A stretch of 64,000 nucleotides of DNA, taken from contig NZ_JFKD01000002.1 in the NCBI RefSeq assembly GCF_002115725.1, positions 186,001 through 250,000 on the forward strand. The letters are read 5' to 3'. The notes under the pieces were generated by a model. That model saw nothing but the letters and a program-made list of their open reading frames with translations, was not told the DNA's origin and did no database searches. The stretch comes from Marivita cryptomonadis. GTDB taxonomy: Bacteria > Pseudomonadota > Alphaproteobacteria > Rhodobacterales > Rhodobacteraceae. Shown here in pieces: positions 1 to 9,283 of this stretch (position 1 is the stretch's first letter; every line of letters begins with the position of its first letter). Made by a program: the position numbers and the translations under genes.

Positions 1-312
1 CTCAAACCCGTCAAACACCACCCAGCCGACCTCGGGTTCGGGCCAGCCTTCCGGGTTCCAGATGCCAGAGATGCCCGCTGGTTTGCCGGTGGCCTTGTCT
101 TGAATCGTGAAGTAGCCATAGCCATGCCAGTGCCAGTGGCCCACGTTGAGCGTGAACCAGCGCCACGAATCCGAGCGGTTGGTGTAGCCGCCAAAGCCTT
201 CGGCGCGAGTGTTGTCCATCAGGAATTCGATCATTGCTTCCGCATCGGCCTTTTCCGGGCCGCGCAAAATCAGGCGATCGGTTTCAAGCGTGGGCGCGTT
301 GGTGAGACTCAT
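1..312 (-). CDS. GNAT family N-acetyltransferase, C-terminus cut by window edge
   Basis: The reverse strand reads an open frame of 104 codons from an ATG whose TGA-overlapping context (ATGA) couples it to the stop of the upstream acetyltransferase gene. The N-terminus has the form of RimJ/RimL-type acetyltransferases: an ETDRLILRG opening strand, then an aromatic-rich loop (GHWHWHGYGYF) and the GW-V strand that precedes the acetyl-CoA site. The acetyl-CoA-binding half lies beyond base 1. It is the third gene of an ffh-GNAT-GNAT run on the minus strand. The substrate is unknown; this family acetylates protein N-termini or small amines. Confidence 0.8.
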   Translation of the reverse strand, partial: MSLTNAPTLETDRLILRGPEKADAEAMIEFLMDNTRAEGFGGYTNRSDSWRWFTLNVGHWHWHGYGYFTIQDKATGKPAGISGIWNPEGWPEPEVGWVVFDGFE

Positions 313-845
313 GTGTAAGCCTCCGGGCTTCCGTCGCTGTCCGGGCTGTGGCGGTAGACGATGGTTTCTTCTGGTGTTTCGCCTTCTGGCAATGGTGCGT
401 CCGGGTCATGCAGGGCGCCCAGCCGTTCCGCGAGTGCGATCGACCGTGTGTTCGCGGGGTCGATATAGGACACCAAGGTTTCGAAACCTTGGTCCCACGC
501 CCAGAGCATCGCGCCCATCGCCGCCTCCAACGCATAGCCCTTGCCCTCGGCCTTCTCGAGCAGCGTCCAACCCAATTCGACCTCTGGGAAGTGCGGTGGC
601 TTGAGCAAACCGACCTGACCGATGAATTCGCCCTCGGTCGTCTCGATACCCCACGCGCCGTGGCCCATCAGGTCCCACATGGCAACTTCAGACGCCATCC
701 AACGCCACGCCTGCTTGCGCGGGATCGGGCCGCCCATATGCACGGCGCGATCCGTTGCGAACAGATCGCACAACTGTTCGAGATCGGTCGACGTGTGACC
801 GCGCAGGCGCAGACGCGCCGTGTTTATGATCGGGGTGGCCGTCAC
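309..845 (-). CDS. GNAT family N-acetyltransferase (RimJ/RimL type)
   Basis: The 178-residue protein has the standard order of this family: an N-terminal INTARLRLRG strand, a middle beta segment (GAWGIETTEGEFIGQVGLL) and a C-terminal acetyl-CoA region (GYALEAAMGAML). It starts at a GTG directly behind the ffh stop codon, with no intergenic base, and its own stop overlaps the next gene's ATG, so ffh and two acetyltransferases probably form one transcript. The acceptor cannot be named from sequence. Ribosomal-protein acetylation is a family possibility but is not shown here. Confidence 0.85.
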   Translation of the reverse strand: MTATPIINTARLRLRGHTSTDLEQLCDLFATDRAVHMGGPIPRKQAWRWMASEVAMWDLMGHGAWGIETTEGEFIGQVGLLKPPHFPEVELGWTLLEKAEGKGYALEAAMGAMLWAWDQGFETLVSYIDPANTRSIALAERLGALHDPDAPLPEGETPEETIVYRHSPDSDGSPEAYT

Positions 846-2348
846 TTACTTCTTCTTGCCGAAACCGCTCAGGCCCGGTGGCAAACCACCCATGCCGCCC
901 ATGCCGGGCAATCCGCCTTTGCCACCCATCGCCTTGGCCGCCTGTTCCAGAGCCTTCGGGTCCATCTGGCCCATCATCTCTTCCGGGCTGCCGCCGCCCT
1001 TACCCATCATGCCTTTCATGGCCTGTTTCAGCATGCCGCCTTTGCCCATCTTGCCCATCTTCTTCATCATGTCGCCCATCTGGCGTTGCATCTTGAGAAG
1101 CTTGTTGAGTTCCGACACTTCCATGCCCGCACCCTTGGCGATGCGTTTCTTGCGGCTGGCCTGAAGGATCTGCGGATTAGCACGTTCCTTCTTTGTCATG
1201 GAGTTGATCAGTGCGATCTGCTGACGCAGCATTCGGTCGTCGATACCTGCACCGTCCATTTGCTTTTGCATCTTCTGCGCGCCGGGCATCATGGCCAGCA
1301 TGCCTTCCATGCCGCCCATCTTCATCATCTGTTCCAGCTGCATCTTGAGGTCGTTCATGTTGAACATCCCCTTCTGGAAGCGCTTCATCATGCGCTCGGC
1401 CTGTTCGACCTCGAGCGTCTGCTGCGCTTTCTCGACCAGCGCGACGATGTCGCCCATGCCCAGGATTCGGCCCGCGATCCGGTCTGGCTCAAAGGTTTCG
1501 AGCGCGTCCATCTTTTCGCCAAGGCCGACAAAACGGATTGGCTTGCCCGTGACCGCGCGCATCGACAGGGCCGCACCGCCGCGTCCGTCACCGTCCATAC
1601 GGGTCAGGACCACACCGGTAATGCCGATCCGTTCGTCAAAGTTTTCCGCTGTGTGCACCGCGTCTTGGCCGGTCAGACCATCGACCACCAGAAGCGTTTC
1701 GCGCGGGTTGGCAACATCGCGCACCGCTTCGACCTGGGCCATCAGCTCTTCGTCGATGGACAGACGGCCCGCAGTGTCGAGCATATAAACGTCGTAGCCA
1801 CCCAGCGACGCCTGCGTTTTGGCACGCTTGGCGATGGCGACAGGGTCTTCGCCTTTAACGATGGGCAGGGTATCCACACCGATCTGGGTGCCGAGGATCT
1901 GCAACTGCTCCATCGCCGCCGGGCGGTTGACGTCGAGCGAGGCCATGAGCACGCGCTTGCCCTCGCGCTCTTTCAGGCGTTTGGCAATTTTGGCTGTGGT
2001 GGTGGTTTTGCCACCACCCTGCAGCCCGACCATCAGAATCGGGGCGGGCGGATTGTCGATTTTGAGAGCGCCGGGATCTTCGTCACCGGTCAGAACGTGC
2101 TTGAGTTCGTCATGGACGATCTTAACGACCTGCTGACCGGGCGTAATCGACTTTGTGACCGCCTGACCAGTCGCCTTTTCCTGTACCGCTTTGATAAAGT
2201 CGCGGGCCACCGGCAGCGACACATCGGCTTCAAGGAGTGCAACGCGTACTTCGCGCAGCGCAGTTTTTACGTCGTCCTCGGACAACGCGCCCTGTTTGGT
2301 GAGCCGGTCAAAGACGCCTGAAAGGCGGTCGGACAGATTTTCAAACAT
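846..2348 (-). CDS. ffh: Signal recognition particle protein Ffh (SRP54)
   Basis: GTPase subunit of the signal recognition particle; with 4.5S RNA it brings ribosomes making membrane proteins to FtsY. The 500-residue protein has the N helical bundle, then the G domain: P-loop GLQGGGKTTTT near residue 110, DTAGRL, and TRMDGDGRGG, the usual TKxD region with Arg. A methionine-rich M domain runs from about residue 300, with MMKRFQ and many MG/GG repeats at the tail. The start ATG has a strong ribosome site (AAAGGAGG, eight bases ahead). No 4.5S RNA gene was seen nearby. Confidence 0.97.
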   Translation of the reverse strand: MFENLSDRLSGVFDRLTKQGALSEDDVKTALREVRVALLEADVSLPVARDFIKAVQEKATGQAVTKSITPGQQVVKIVHDELKHVLTGDEDPGALKIDNPPAPILMVGLQGGGKTTTTAKIAKRLKEREGKRVLMASLDVNRPAAMEQLQILGTQIGVDTLPIVKGEDPVAIAKRAKTQASLGGYDVYMLDTAGRLSIDEELMAQVEAVRDVANPRETLLVVDGLTGQDAVHTAENFDERIGITGVVLTRMDGDGRGGAALSMRAVTGKPIRFVGLGEKMDALETFEPDRIAGRILGMGDIVALVEKAQQTLEVEQAERMMKRFQKGMFNMNDLKMQLEQMMKMGGMEGMLAMMPGAQKMQKQMDGAGIDDRMLRQQIALINSMTKKERANPQILQASRKKRIAKGAGMEVSELNKLLKMQRQMGDMMKKMGKMGKGGMLKQAMKGMMGKGGGSPEEMMGQMDPKALEQAAKAMGGKGGLPGMGGMGGLPPGLSGFGKKK

Positions 2349-2555
2349 GGGCTTTCGCCTCCTTTGCTGCTGGCTGTGTCCCCGATGTAAGGGCCAGCAA
2401 CGGTTTTACCAAACGTCAAACGCCCCCACGGGCGTGACACGCTGGTGGGGGGCGATCCCGGACTGAATCCAAGGGACCGGAAAGTCAGACTTCCCGGAGT
2501 TGAATGGCGTTTAGGGCAAAGTGGCGCGCAGAGTCAACCCGCGCGCCAGCGTTGC

Positions 2556-3137
2556 TTACGCCGCGAGCGCCTGAAGAGCCGCCTCAGCCTTGGCGTGCGA
2601 CGCGTCGGCGTCGACCATCAGCTGGTCTGCCGCGACGAACTGAACGTCGGTGATCCCGATAAAGCCCAAAACATGCCGCAGATAGCCGCTGGCAAAGTCA
2701 AAGTCGGACCCGACCTGTGTGCCGCCGGACGTGATGGCGACAATCGCGCGTTTTCCGGTCATCAAACCCTGAGGTCCGGTTTCGGAATACCTGAATGTGA
2801 TCCCTGCACGCGCAATCTGGTCGATCCACGTCTTGAGTGTGGCGGGGATGCCGAAATTATAGATCGGTGCGCCGATCACGATTGTATCGGCCGTTTGGAC
2901 CTCTTGGATCAGTGTGTCAGAAAGCGCCAAGGTTTCGCGTTGGGCATCGGTGCGCTGATCCTCGGGCGTCCAGTTGGCGGTGAGCCATTCTGAGTCGATG
3001 GCAGGCACGGGAACCGCAAGATCGCGGTTGATCACGGTCGTGGGGGCAAGCCGGTCGACAATGCGTTGTGTCAGGGCGCGGCTTTCAGAGCCGGTGTGGC
3101 GGGCGGATGCGTCGATCCGAAGGACGGTTTTTGTCAT
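2556..3137 (-). CDS. azoR: FMN-dependent NADH-azoreductase
   Basis: The 193-residue flavodoxin-fold protein matches the AzoR/AcpD family: an RIDASARHTGSESR phosphate loop for FMN, the APIYNFGIPATLKTWID motif in the middle and an ITSGGTQ loop. Members reduce azo compounds and quinones with NADH as two-electron, presumably protective, quinone reductases. It has a GGAGAG ribosome site. It is divergent from a LysR regulator 112 bases away, the classical arrangement in which the regulator controls its neighbour. A hairpin (GGCGCGC/GCGCGCC, 2523-2547) follows its stop but lacks a T-run. Confidence 0.92.
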   Translation of the reverse strand: MTKTVLRIDASARHTGSESRALTQRIVDRLAPTTVINRDLAVPVPAIDSEWLTANWTPEDQRTDAQRETLALSDTLIQEVQTADTIVIGAPIYNFGIPATLKTWIDQIARAGITFRYSETGPQGLMTGKRAIVAITSGGTQVGSDFDFASGYLRHVLGFIGITDVQFVAADQLMVDADASHAKAEAALQALAA

Positions 3138-3249
3138 GGGACTCTCCAGTCACGAACTTGTTTGTCTGTGCTGAGTACTTATGTCTTGCGTCAGCGCACG
3201 AAATGGGAAGAAATGCGCAGAACGTGTGAGTTCTTGCACAGAGGGATTT

Positions 3250-4137
3250 ATGGAACATTGGGACGAGGTGCGCACTGCGTACCAGGTTGCCCGGCAAGGC
3301 ACGGTGAGCGGTGCGGCCGAGGTATTGGGCGTTCACCACGCCACTGTCATCCGACACATCGACGCCCTAGAGGCGCGGTTGGGCGTCAAGCTTTTCCAAC
3401 GTCATGCGCGCGGATATACCCCGACCGAATCCGGCGAAGACCTGGCGCGTGTCGCTCAGACAACGGAGGATCAACTCCAGCAACTGGTTGGTCGCATCCG
3501 CGGGCGTGGGGCTGATGTGAGCGGTGATCTGATGGTCACGTCGATTGTCGAGCTTTCAGATTTCCTTGTCCCGGTGCTTTCGGAATTCAAGGACGGCTAC
3601 CCGGAAGTCGTGGTGCGCTATCTGACGGACGCCCGCGTGTTCCGGCTGGAATATGGCGAAGCCCACGTTGCGATCCGCGCGGGGTCTGTCCCGGACGAAC
3701 CCGATAATGTCGTGCAGCCACTTACAAAGCTCAAGATCGGGCTCTACGCCTCGAAGCGCTACATTGAAAAGCATGGGATGCCCAAGGATGAAGACGATCT
3801 GCCCAATCACGTCTTCGTCGGGAACGACAATCCCGATGGGCGCGCCCCGTTTCAACAATGGCTGCGCTCCAAGGTGCCCTACGACCGCGTGGTGTTCCGG
3901 GCAACTGACACTTACAGCATGATCACAGCCGTCCGAAGTGGCGCTGGGATCGGGTTCATGCCGGTTGCGCAGGGAACAGCAGATCCCGAACTGGTCGAAG
4001 TGATGCCGGCGAAAGAGGAATGGGCCGCGCCGCTGTGGCTTGTTACCCATGTCGATCTGCACCGGACGGCTAAGGTTCAGGCGTTGCTGGCGCATCTCAA
4101 GGAAGCCGTCAAAGTCTTCGATGCGTCTGAGACCTGA
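3250..4137 (+). CDS. LysR family transcriptional regulator
   Basis: A 295-residue LysR protein. The N-terminal winged helix reads YQVARQGTVSGAAEVLGVHHATVIRHIDALEARLG, followed by the usual effector-binding domain with a periplasmic-binding fold. I chose the internal ATG at 3250 over an in-frame ATG 69 bases upstream because it has AGAGGGA just ahead and begins exactly at the helix (MEHWDEV). It is divergent from azoR, which it probably controls, and its stop sits one base before the start of an EamA exporter gene, so the two are likely cotranscribed. The inducer is unknown. Confidence 0.9.
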   Translation: MEHWDEVRTAYQVARQGTVSGAAEVLGVHHATVIRHIDALEARLGVKLFQRHARGYTPTESGEDLARVAQTTEDQLQQLVGRIRGRGADVSGDLMVTSIVELSDFLVPVLSEFKDGYPEVVVRYLTDARVFRLEYGEAHVAIRAGSVPDEPDNVVQPLTKLKIGLYASKRYIEKHGMPKDEDDLPNHVFVGNDNPDGRAPFQQWLRSKVPYDRVVFRATDTYSMITAVRSGAGIGFMPVAQGTADPELVEVMPAKEEWAAPLWLVTHVDLHRTAKVQALLAHLKEAVKVFDASET

Positions 4138-4138
4138 C

Positions 4139-5050
4139 ATGGTCGAAGCGCATCGCGGCCACTTTGCCATGCTGGCGTTTTCGGCTTTGGTTGCGGGGTC
4201 GTTTTCGCTTGGGTCGATGGCGGCACCGCATATCGCACCGGAGGCATTGAACGCGGTTCGATTTGTGATCGCGTCAGTCATTTTAGCCGTTCTGGTCTTT
4301 GCAACTGGAGGCATCGACCGTGATGCCTTGCGTGCGCCGTGGCGCTATCTTGTGTTGGCGGTTTTCCTCGTTGCGTATTTCGTTCTGATGTTCGAAGGGC
4401 TGAAGACCGGCGCGCCTGTGTCGATGGCGGCTGTGTTCACGCTGACGCCTTTGATCGCGGCAGGGTTCGGGTGGGTGCTGCTGCGGCAGGTGATGACGGG
4501 GCGGATGGCAATCGCGCTGACGATTGGTGGTTTTGGCGCGTTATGGGTGATTTTTCGCGCGGATCTTGATGCGTTTCTGGCCTTTGGGATAGGCCGAGGC
4601 GAGATGGTCTATTTCGTCGGCTGCGTTGCCCATGCCGTCTATGCCCCGCTTGTGCCGAAACTGAACCGAGGAGAGCGGCCCGCCGTTTTCACCTTTGGTG
4701 TCCTAGTTGCCGGAACGGTCTTGTTGATGATCTTCGGGTATCCGTCGCTCACAGAAACCGATTGGGCGGCTTTGCCACCGGTTGTTTGGGTGACGATCCT
4801 CTACACCTCCGTCTTTGCCAGCGCGTTGACATTTCTTTTGTTGCAGTACGCCAGCATGCGGCTGCCATCAGCCAAGGTCATGGCTTACACCTATTTGACA
4901 CCAAGCTGGGTGATCCTGTGGGAAATGGCGCTGGGCCGCCCGCTGCCACCGGTGCTGATTTTGGTCGGCGTTGCGTTGACTGTGATGGCCCTAGGGCTGC
5001 TTCTCAAGGATGACAGTCAGGTGCGTGGGCGCGTCGCGTCAGAAAGGTAG
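4139..5050 (+). CDS. EamA/DMT family transporter
   Basis: A hydrophobic protein of about 303 residues with ten predicted membrane segments in two EamA repeats. The first repeat begins FAMLAFSALVAGSFSLG and the second ends with ALTVMALGLLLKD. EamA proteins mostly export small metabolites. Start choice is open: the ATG at 4139 directly follows the LysR stop, while one at 4121 would overlap that gene. Its tail overlaps the convergent TraB/GumN gene by 12 bases. The substrate is unknown. Confidence 0.88.
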   Translation: MVEAHRGHFAMLAFSALVAGSFSLGSMAAPHIAPEALNAVRFVIASVILAVLVFATGGIDRDALRAPWRYLVLAVFLVAYFVLMFEGLKTGAPVSMAAVFTLTPLIAAGFGWVLLRQVMTGRMAIALTIGGFGALWVIFRADLDAFLAFGIGRGEMVYFVGCVAHAVYAPLVPKLNRGERPAVFTFGVLVAGTVLLMIFGYPSLTETDWAALPPVVWVTILYTSVFASALTFLLLQYASMRLPSAKVMAYTYLTPSWVILWEMALGRPLPPVLILVGVALTVMALGLLLKDDSQVRGRVASER

Positions 5051-6028
5051 CCGTTCCAGCGTGAACCCTTCGGCCTGAAGCAGCGCGAGGACGCCATCCT
5101 GTCCCGGCAAATGGGCCGCACCGAACGCAGCGACCACGGTGTCATGCGTCTCGGTTGCCTCGATAAGGACTGGAATCCAATCGTGGTTCCGGTCGATCAG
5201 AAGCGCCTGCTCCATCGTCGCGAAAATTGCGGCTGCGGCGTCGGACGCAACAGGGCTGTAGCGTTCGGCAAGTATGGTGGACATGGCCCAGCCTTCGGCG
5301 GGGGCTTCGTCGAAATAGCTGGCCAGCATGGTTGCGAACAAATCCTCGTTGATGGCCGGATCGACCAAAGAGGACAACATCATGTCGATTTGTGTCTGTC
5401 TGGGTTGGTTCGAGAAGGCGGCAAAGATGGTCTCGACGTCTTCGAGGGCTGCGCTTGGGATGCCTTGAGTTTCGGCGATCTCTTCGATCCGGGCATCCAT
5501 TCCTCCCGCCGAGAGATCACTTTGCGCCGCACAGGGCGGGATCGCCAGAAGGATCGACACGTACCACGGCTGAAACCGTGCGGCCATGAACGGTGGAACG
5601 CCCCGTGCATTCAATGCCTCAGACATCTGATCCCATTGGTCCTCGGTCAATAGTTCGGGCAGTGTTTTGTCTGGCATAAGCAGCAGACTTGGGTCGGTCG
5701 TCAGGCGGTTTTGCAGCGCAAGTTCGTCTTCATTGGTCATTTCGAGCAAAAGAAGATCGGCGCTTTCGACGGTTGGCTTGAGCCTGCCCAAAGGCGCATC
5801 AAGGCGGGGGTCGGCAAGATGCATGGTGCCAATCAAATGCAGCGTGGCATCCCCGCGTGTCGCTTTCCAGTGATTGCCGTCAGCAAAAGGCGCATCCGCC
5901 AACGCCGCGTCGAGGCGCGATCGTTCCTCCGTTCCAAGCGTGGGGCGCAGATCATTGCCTGAACAGGTCGCAAAGGCAGGCTGCGTCAGAGCCACAAAAC
6001 ACACAAGCGACAGCAGGCGGGCAATCAT
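5039..6028 (-). CDS. TraB/GumN family secreted protein
   Basis: The 329-residue protein begins with a signal peptide (MIARLLSLVCFVALTQPAFA, cleavage after residue 20) and then carries the TraB/GumN signatures: LIGTMHLADPRL near residue 65 with the GxxH element, a central LPPFMAARFQPW-like region, and a GAAHLPG motif at the C-terminus holding the second conserved His. Related proteins (TIKI, GumN) are metal-dependent proteases or of unknown function. It probably acts in the periplasm. It is convergent with the EamA gene and divergent from the DUF2161 gene. Confidence 0.85.
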   Translation of the reverse strand: MIARLLSLVCFVALTQPAFATCSGNDLRPTLGTEERSRLDAALADAPFADGNHWKATRGDATLHLIGTMHLADPRLDAPLGRLKPTVESADLLLLEMTNEDELALQNRLTTDPSLLLMPDKTLPELLTEDQWDQMSEALNARGVPPFMAARFQPWYVSILLAIPPCAAQSDLSAGGMDARIEEIAETQGIPSAALEDVETIFAAFSNQPRQTQIDMMLSSLVDPAINEDLFATMLASYFDEAPAEGWAMSTILAERYSPVASDAAAAIFATMEQALLIDRNHDWIPVLIEATETHDTVVAAFGAAHLPGQDGVLALLQAEGFTLERLPF

Positions 6029-6109
6029 TTAGGCATCCTTTTCCCTTTACTGGCTTTGAAGCTAGGCGCTGTGCTTGTCAGCGGCAAGGCGGTCGCGCAT
6101 TGATGGGAC

Positions 6110-6775
6110 ATGGAGCGTGAAGCCGATCTCTATCCGTTTGTGAAAGCCTTTCTCGAGGCGCAGGGCTATATCGTGAAAGGTGAAGTTGGTGCGGTTGATC
6201 TTGTTGGGGTGCGGGGCGACGAAGACCCTCTCGTTGTCGAACTCAAGCTGCGGCTGAACCTGACGCTGTACCATCAAGCGGTGACCCGGCTGCGATTGAC
6301 GGATCTGGTCTATATTGCCGTGCCTAAGCCTTCAGGCCGCAATGCGCGCCGTGCGTTGCGCGAGAATACGATCATGTGCCGCCGCCTTGGTCTAGGGTTC
6401 CTGACCATTCGCAAGGACGGCGTTGTCGAGGCCCAGTGCGACCCCGGCCCGTATCTTCCGCGCCGCAACACATCCAAGCGTGAAAAGCTTTTGCGCGAGT
6501 TTCATCGGCTCGAAGGAGATCCCAATTCGGGCGGGGCGACGCGGCACGGTATTGTCACGGCCTACAGGCAAGATGCGCTGCGTTGTGCGATGTATCTAGC
6601 CGAAACCGGGGCTGAGAAGGGTGCCATTGTGGCCAAGGCAACCGGGGTTGCGAATGCCACGACCCTAATGCGGGACAACCATTATCGTTGGTTCTGCAAA
6701 GTTGAAACGGGGGTCTATGACCTGACGCCGGAAGGGCGTCAGGGATTGGTTGATTGGGGCGAAAGCCTCGGCTGA
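6110..6775 (+). CDS. DUF2161 family putative PD-(D/E)XK phosphodiesterase
   Basis: The 221-residue protein opens with EREADLYPFVKAFLEAQGY and then GEVGAVDLVGV...LVVELKLRL, a D-x(n)-E-x-K arrangement typical of PD-(D/E)XK nuclease cores. It ends in a helical region (RHGIVTAYRQDALRCAMYLAETG) seen in the DUF2161 family, which is common in Rhodobacteraceae. The cellular substrate is not known; a role in nucleic-acid processing is inferred from the fold only. It converges on the vWA gene with 12 bases between stops. Confidence 0.8.
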   Translation: MEREADLYPFVKAFLEAQGYIVKGEVGAVDLVGVRGDEDPLVVELKLRLNLTLYHQAVTRLRLTDLVYIAVPKPSGRNARRALRENTIMCRRLGLGFLTIRKDGVVEAQCDPGPYLPRRNTSKREKLLREFHRLEGDPNSGGATRHGIVTAYRQDALRCAMYLAETGAEKGAIVAKATGVANATTLMRDNHYRWFCKVETGVYDLTPEGRQGLVDWGESLG

Positions 6776-6787
6776 ACGTGTCAGGTT

Positions 6788-9283
6788 CTATTCGATCTTG
6801 ATCGTTGCGGATGCGACGCTTTCCCGATCCTGTCGGATGAAATACTGCACCACATAGTCGCCCGGAGTGTCTGGCATGGTAATCATTGCCGGGTTGCCGC
6901 TGCGGGTATAGGCCCAGCTTTGCCATTGTGCCGACCCGTTTGCTCCCACTGGGCCAACACCGATATAATCTTCGGCATAGTCTGGTCCCGTCCAGCCGAT
7001 TTCGATGGTCGCACCCGGAGCGGCTGTTTCAGGCGTGATCAGGGTTGCTTCGACAGGTGTTACAGTGATCGGGGTTTCTGCAATGGCCGACCGATCCTGC
7101 CTGACGAAATACCGGATGAGATAGTCACCCGGCGTGGCGGGAACCAAAAGCTTTGCTGGCGCGCCATCGCGGGTATAGGTCCAGTTCTCCCATTGGTTTG
7201 AGCCATCCGCACCTGCGCGCCCGATCCCAAGGTAATCCTCGCTGTAGTTTGGTCCTGTCCAAACAACGTCGATGGTTGAACCAGCCGGAGCGCTGGCCGG
7301 AGCCTGAAGTGATGCCTCGACGGGCTTTAGGGAAATCGGCACTGTCGTGAGAGGCGTGCGGTCCTGCCGTTGGAAATAGGTGATAATGTAATCGCCCGGC
7401 TCAACAGGCATCACCAGATCAAGCGGGCTGCCGTCGCGGGTGTAGGCCCAGTTCTCCCACTGGTTGGCCCCGTCTGCGCCAGCGCGCCCGATGCCGATGT
7501 AGTCTTCAGCATAGTTCGGGCCAGTCCAGCCAACTTCAATGGTGGCGCCGACAAACGCCTCGGTCGGTGCGGTGATGCTTGCACTGACTGCCGTCAGTGT
7601 GATCGGCACCGTTGTGAGAGGCGTACGATCCTGCCGTTGGAAATAGGTGATCATGTAGTCGCCCGGTTCGGCTGGCATCTCAAGGTCAAGAGGGCTGCCC
7701 TCACGAGTGTAGGTCCAGTTTTCCCACTGGTTCGCGCCGCTTGCGTCTGACCGCCCGATGCCGATGTAGTCTTCAGCGTAATCAGGACCTGTCCAGCCGA
7801 CTTCGATGGTCGACCCGGCGACCGCCTCTGTCGGCGCGACGATGCTGGCTGTCACATCTGTTGCGGTGAAGGCAATGGTTGCGAGCGGCGTCCTGTCCTG
7901 ACGCATGAAATACGTGATTGCGTAGTCGCCTGGGTCCGATGGGATGGTCAGTTTAGCTGGTGATCCGTCTCGGACATAGACCCAGTTCTCCCACTGGTTT
8001 GCACCGTCAGAGCCGACCTTGCCGATGCCAATATAGTCCTCATTGTAGTTTGGTCCTGTCCAGTCGACCATGATATCAGACCCAGCGGCGGCGCTGTCTA
8101 CGGTCTGCAAGGTCGCCGTTGCGGGCGTGACCATGATCTCGGTTTGACCCAGCGGCTCGCGCCCGTCTCGTTTGAAGTAGCGGATGACATGCGCGCCTGG
8201 TGTCGGCGGAATCAACAGATCCACCGGGTTGCCCGAGGATGTGAGGCTCCAGTTGCGCCATTGGTTTGCGCCTTCAGCATCCGCTGCGCCGATCCCGATA
8301 TAATCTTCCGTTCCGTTTGGCCCGTCCCAACCCACTTGGATCGTGCTTCCTGCGACCGCTTCGGCAGGGGCAAGAACGCGCGCTGTTTCTTGCGGCTCGG
8401 GAAAGGCGATTTGCACCGTTGTGCTTTCCCCGACGGCCACGAATTGGCGCGTCATCTCGGTTTCAAGCGCAACGCTGTAGGCGATCACCGTGTAGGACGC
8501 TTCCGGCAGTTGTAGATTGAGAGGATTGCCTTCCGTGTCGCTGAGTACGGTTTCGGTATTGCTGGTCAGTTCCCAAATGACCGGACCGGTGATCAATGTG
8601 TCGGTACCTTCGATGATGGCAGTCAGCGTCGTTGGAACTACGACAGGTTCGGGTTCCGGTTCTGGCGATGCTGCGACCTGTGTCAGGGCTGCGGTCAACT
8701 GGTCTGCCGTGTCCGCAGTAAGGAACTGCCCGCCTGTTTCTTCGGCGATGCATTGCATCTGGGCCAGCGCCTCGGGGTCAGAGCCAACATCGAAGCCAAT
8801 CACATGGGCGGTGAAATCAATGCCAGCCTCTTCTAGCAGACGCGCCGCTGCGCACGGATCAGGATTGCAGGTTTCCACCCCGTCGCTGACCAGAATGACG
8901 GTCGCTTTTTCCTCGGTGTAGCGCAACGCTTGGGCGGCTGCGATTACGGCATCGGTCATGGGCGTTTTGCCCAAAGGTTTGATCCCGTTCACAGCCGCAG
9001 CAATGTCCGCTGCTGTTCCCGGTGCGGGTGCGACGACGGTTTCGATGTCCGTACATTCACCACGTTCGCGGTGCCCATAAACTGTCAGGCCAAGCCCTTG
9101 TTCTGCCGGAAAATCCGAAAGCAGGTTGCCCACCACGTCCTGCGCGATGGTGATCTTGGCAACGCCATCAACCTGCCCCCACATCGAACCAGACCCATCC
9201 ATGACCAATACAGTGTTGGGCTGTGTCTGTGCCGACGCCATTGTCGCAAACAAGGTCAGAGAGAGGGCAAGCAATCGTTGCAT
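6788..9283 (-). CDS. vWA domain protein with six C-terminal tandem repeats
   Basis: The 831-residue secreted protein has a signal peptide (first 18 residues, ending ASA). A von Willebrand A domain (about 23-200) carries the MIDAS DxSxS motif (VMDGSGSMWG) and the matching SDGVETC strand. A short EPEPEP linker and a beta-rich middle domain follow, then six repeats of about 88 residues fill roughly residue 300 to the end. It looks like an adhesion or binding protein with a metal-dependent ligand site. It is divergent from an ABC-importer gene. Function is not established. Confidence 0.85.
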   Translation of the reverse strand: MQRLLALSLTLFATMASAQTQPNTVLVMDGSGSMWGQVDGVAKITIAQDVVGNLLSDFPAEQGLGLTVYGHRERGECTDIETVVAPAPGTAADIAAAVNGIKPLGKTPMTDAVIAAAQALRYTEEKATVILVSDGVETCNPDPCAAARLLEEAGIDFTAHVIGFDVGSDPEALAQMQCIAEETGGQFLTADTADQLTAALTQVAASPEPEPEPVVVPTTLTAIIEGTDTLITGPVIWELTSNTETVLSDTEGNPLNLQLPEASYTVIAYSVALETEMTRQFVAVGESTTVQIAFPEPQETARVLAPAEAVAGSTIQVGWDGPNGTEDYIGIGAADAEGANQWRNWSLTSSGNPVDLLIPPTPGAHVIRYFKRDGREPLGQTEIMVTPATATLQTVDSAAAGSDIMVDWTGPNYNEDYIGIGKVGSDGANQWENWVYVRDGSPAKLTIPSDPGDYAITYFMRQDRTPLATIAFTATDVTASIVAPTEAVAGSTIEVGWTGPDYAEDYIGIGRSDASGANQWENWTYTREGSPLDLEMPAEPGDYMITYFQRQDRTPLTTVPITLTAVSASITAPTEAFVGATIEVGWTGPNYAEDYIGIGRAGADGANQWENWAYTRDGSPLDLVMPVEPGDYIITYFQRQDRTPLTTVPISLKPVEASLQAPASAPAGSTIDVVWTGPNYSEDYLGIGRAGADGSNQWENWTYTRDGAPAKLLVPATPGDYLIRYFVRQDRSAIAETPITVTPVEATLITPETAAPGATIEIGWTGPDYAEDYIGVGPVGANGSAQWQSWAYTRSGNPAMITMPDTPGDYVVQYFIRQDRESVASATIKIE
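6791..8374 (-). repeat. Six tandem ~264-bp coding repeats in the vWA gene
   Basis: Each unit encodes about 88 residues built on A-x-TI-V-WTGP-Y-EDYIGIG, then NQWENW-YTR-GSP, then PGDY-I-YF-RQDR-PL. Near-identical 35-base blocks recur about 264 bases apart (for example near 7498 and 7762). The two central units are the most alike, which points to recent duplication. The outermost unit near 8300 is the most diverged (WDGPNGTEDYIGIG). The DYIGIG/W pattern resembles beta-sandwich modules, an inference from motif only. Confidence 0.85.

Noticed and set aside
348..2321. Open frame of 657 codons on the plus strand opposite ffh
   Set aside because: It is antisense to a clear ffh gene, is rich in His/Leu/Arg as expected for a shadow of GC-rich coding sequence, and shows no domain.
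2349..2555. SRP RNA gene next to ffh
   Set aside because: The stretch contains GC-rich palindromes but no recognisable SRP-RNA tetraloop domain.
6791..8374. Regularly spaced repeats that might suggest a CRISPR array
   Set aside because: Repeat units are 264 bases, in frame, and encode protein modules. No 25-40 base repeats with unique spacers occur anywhere in the window.
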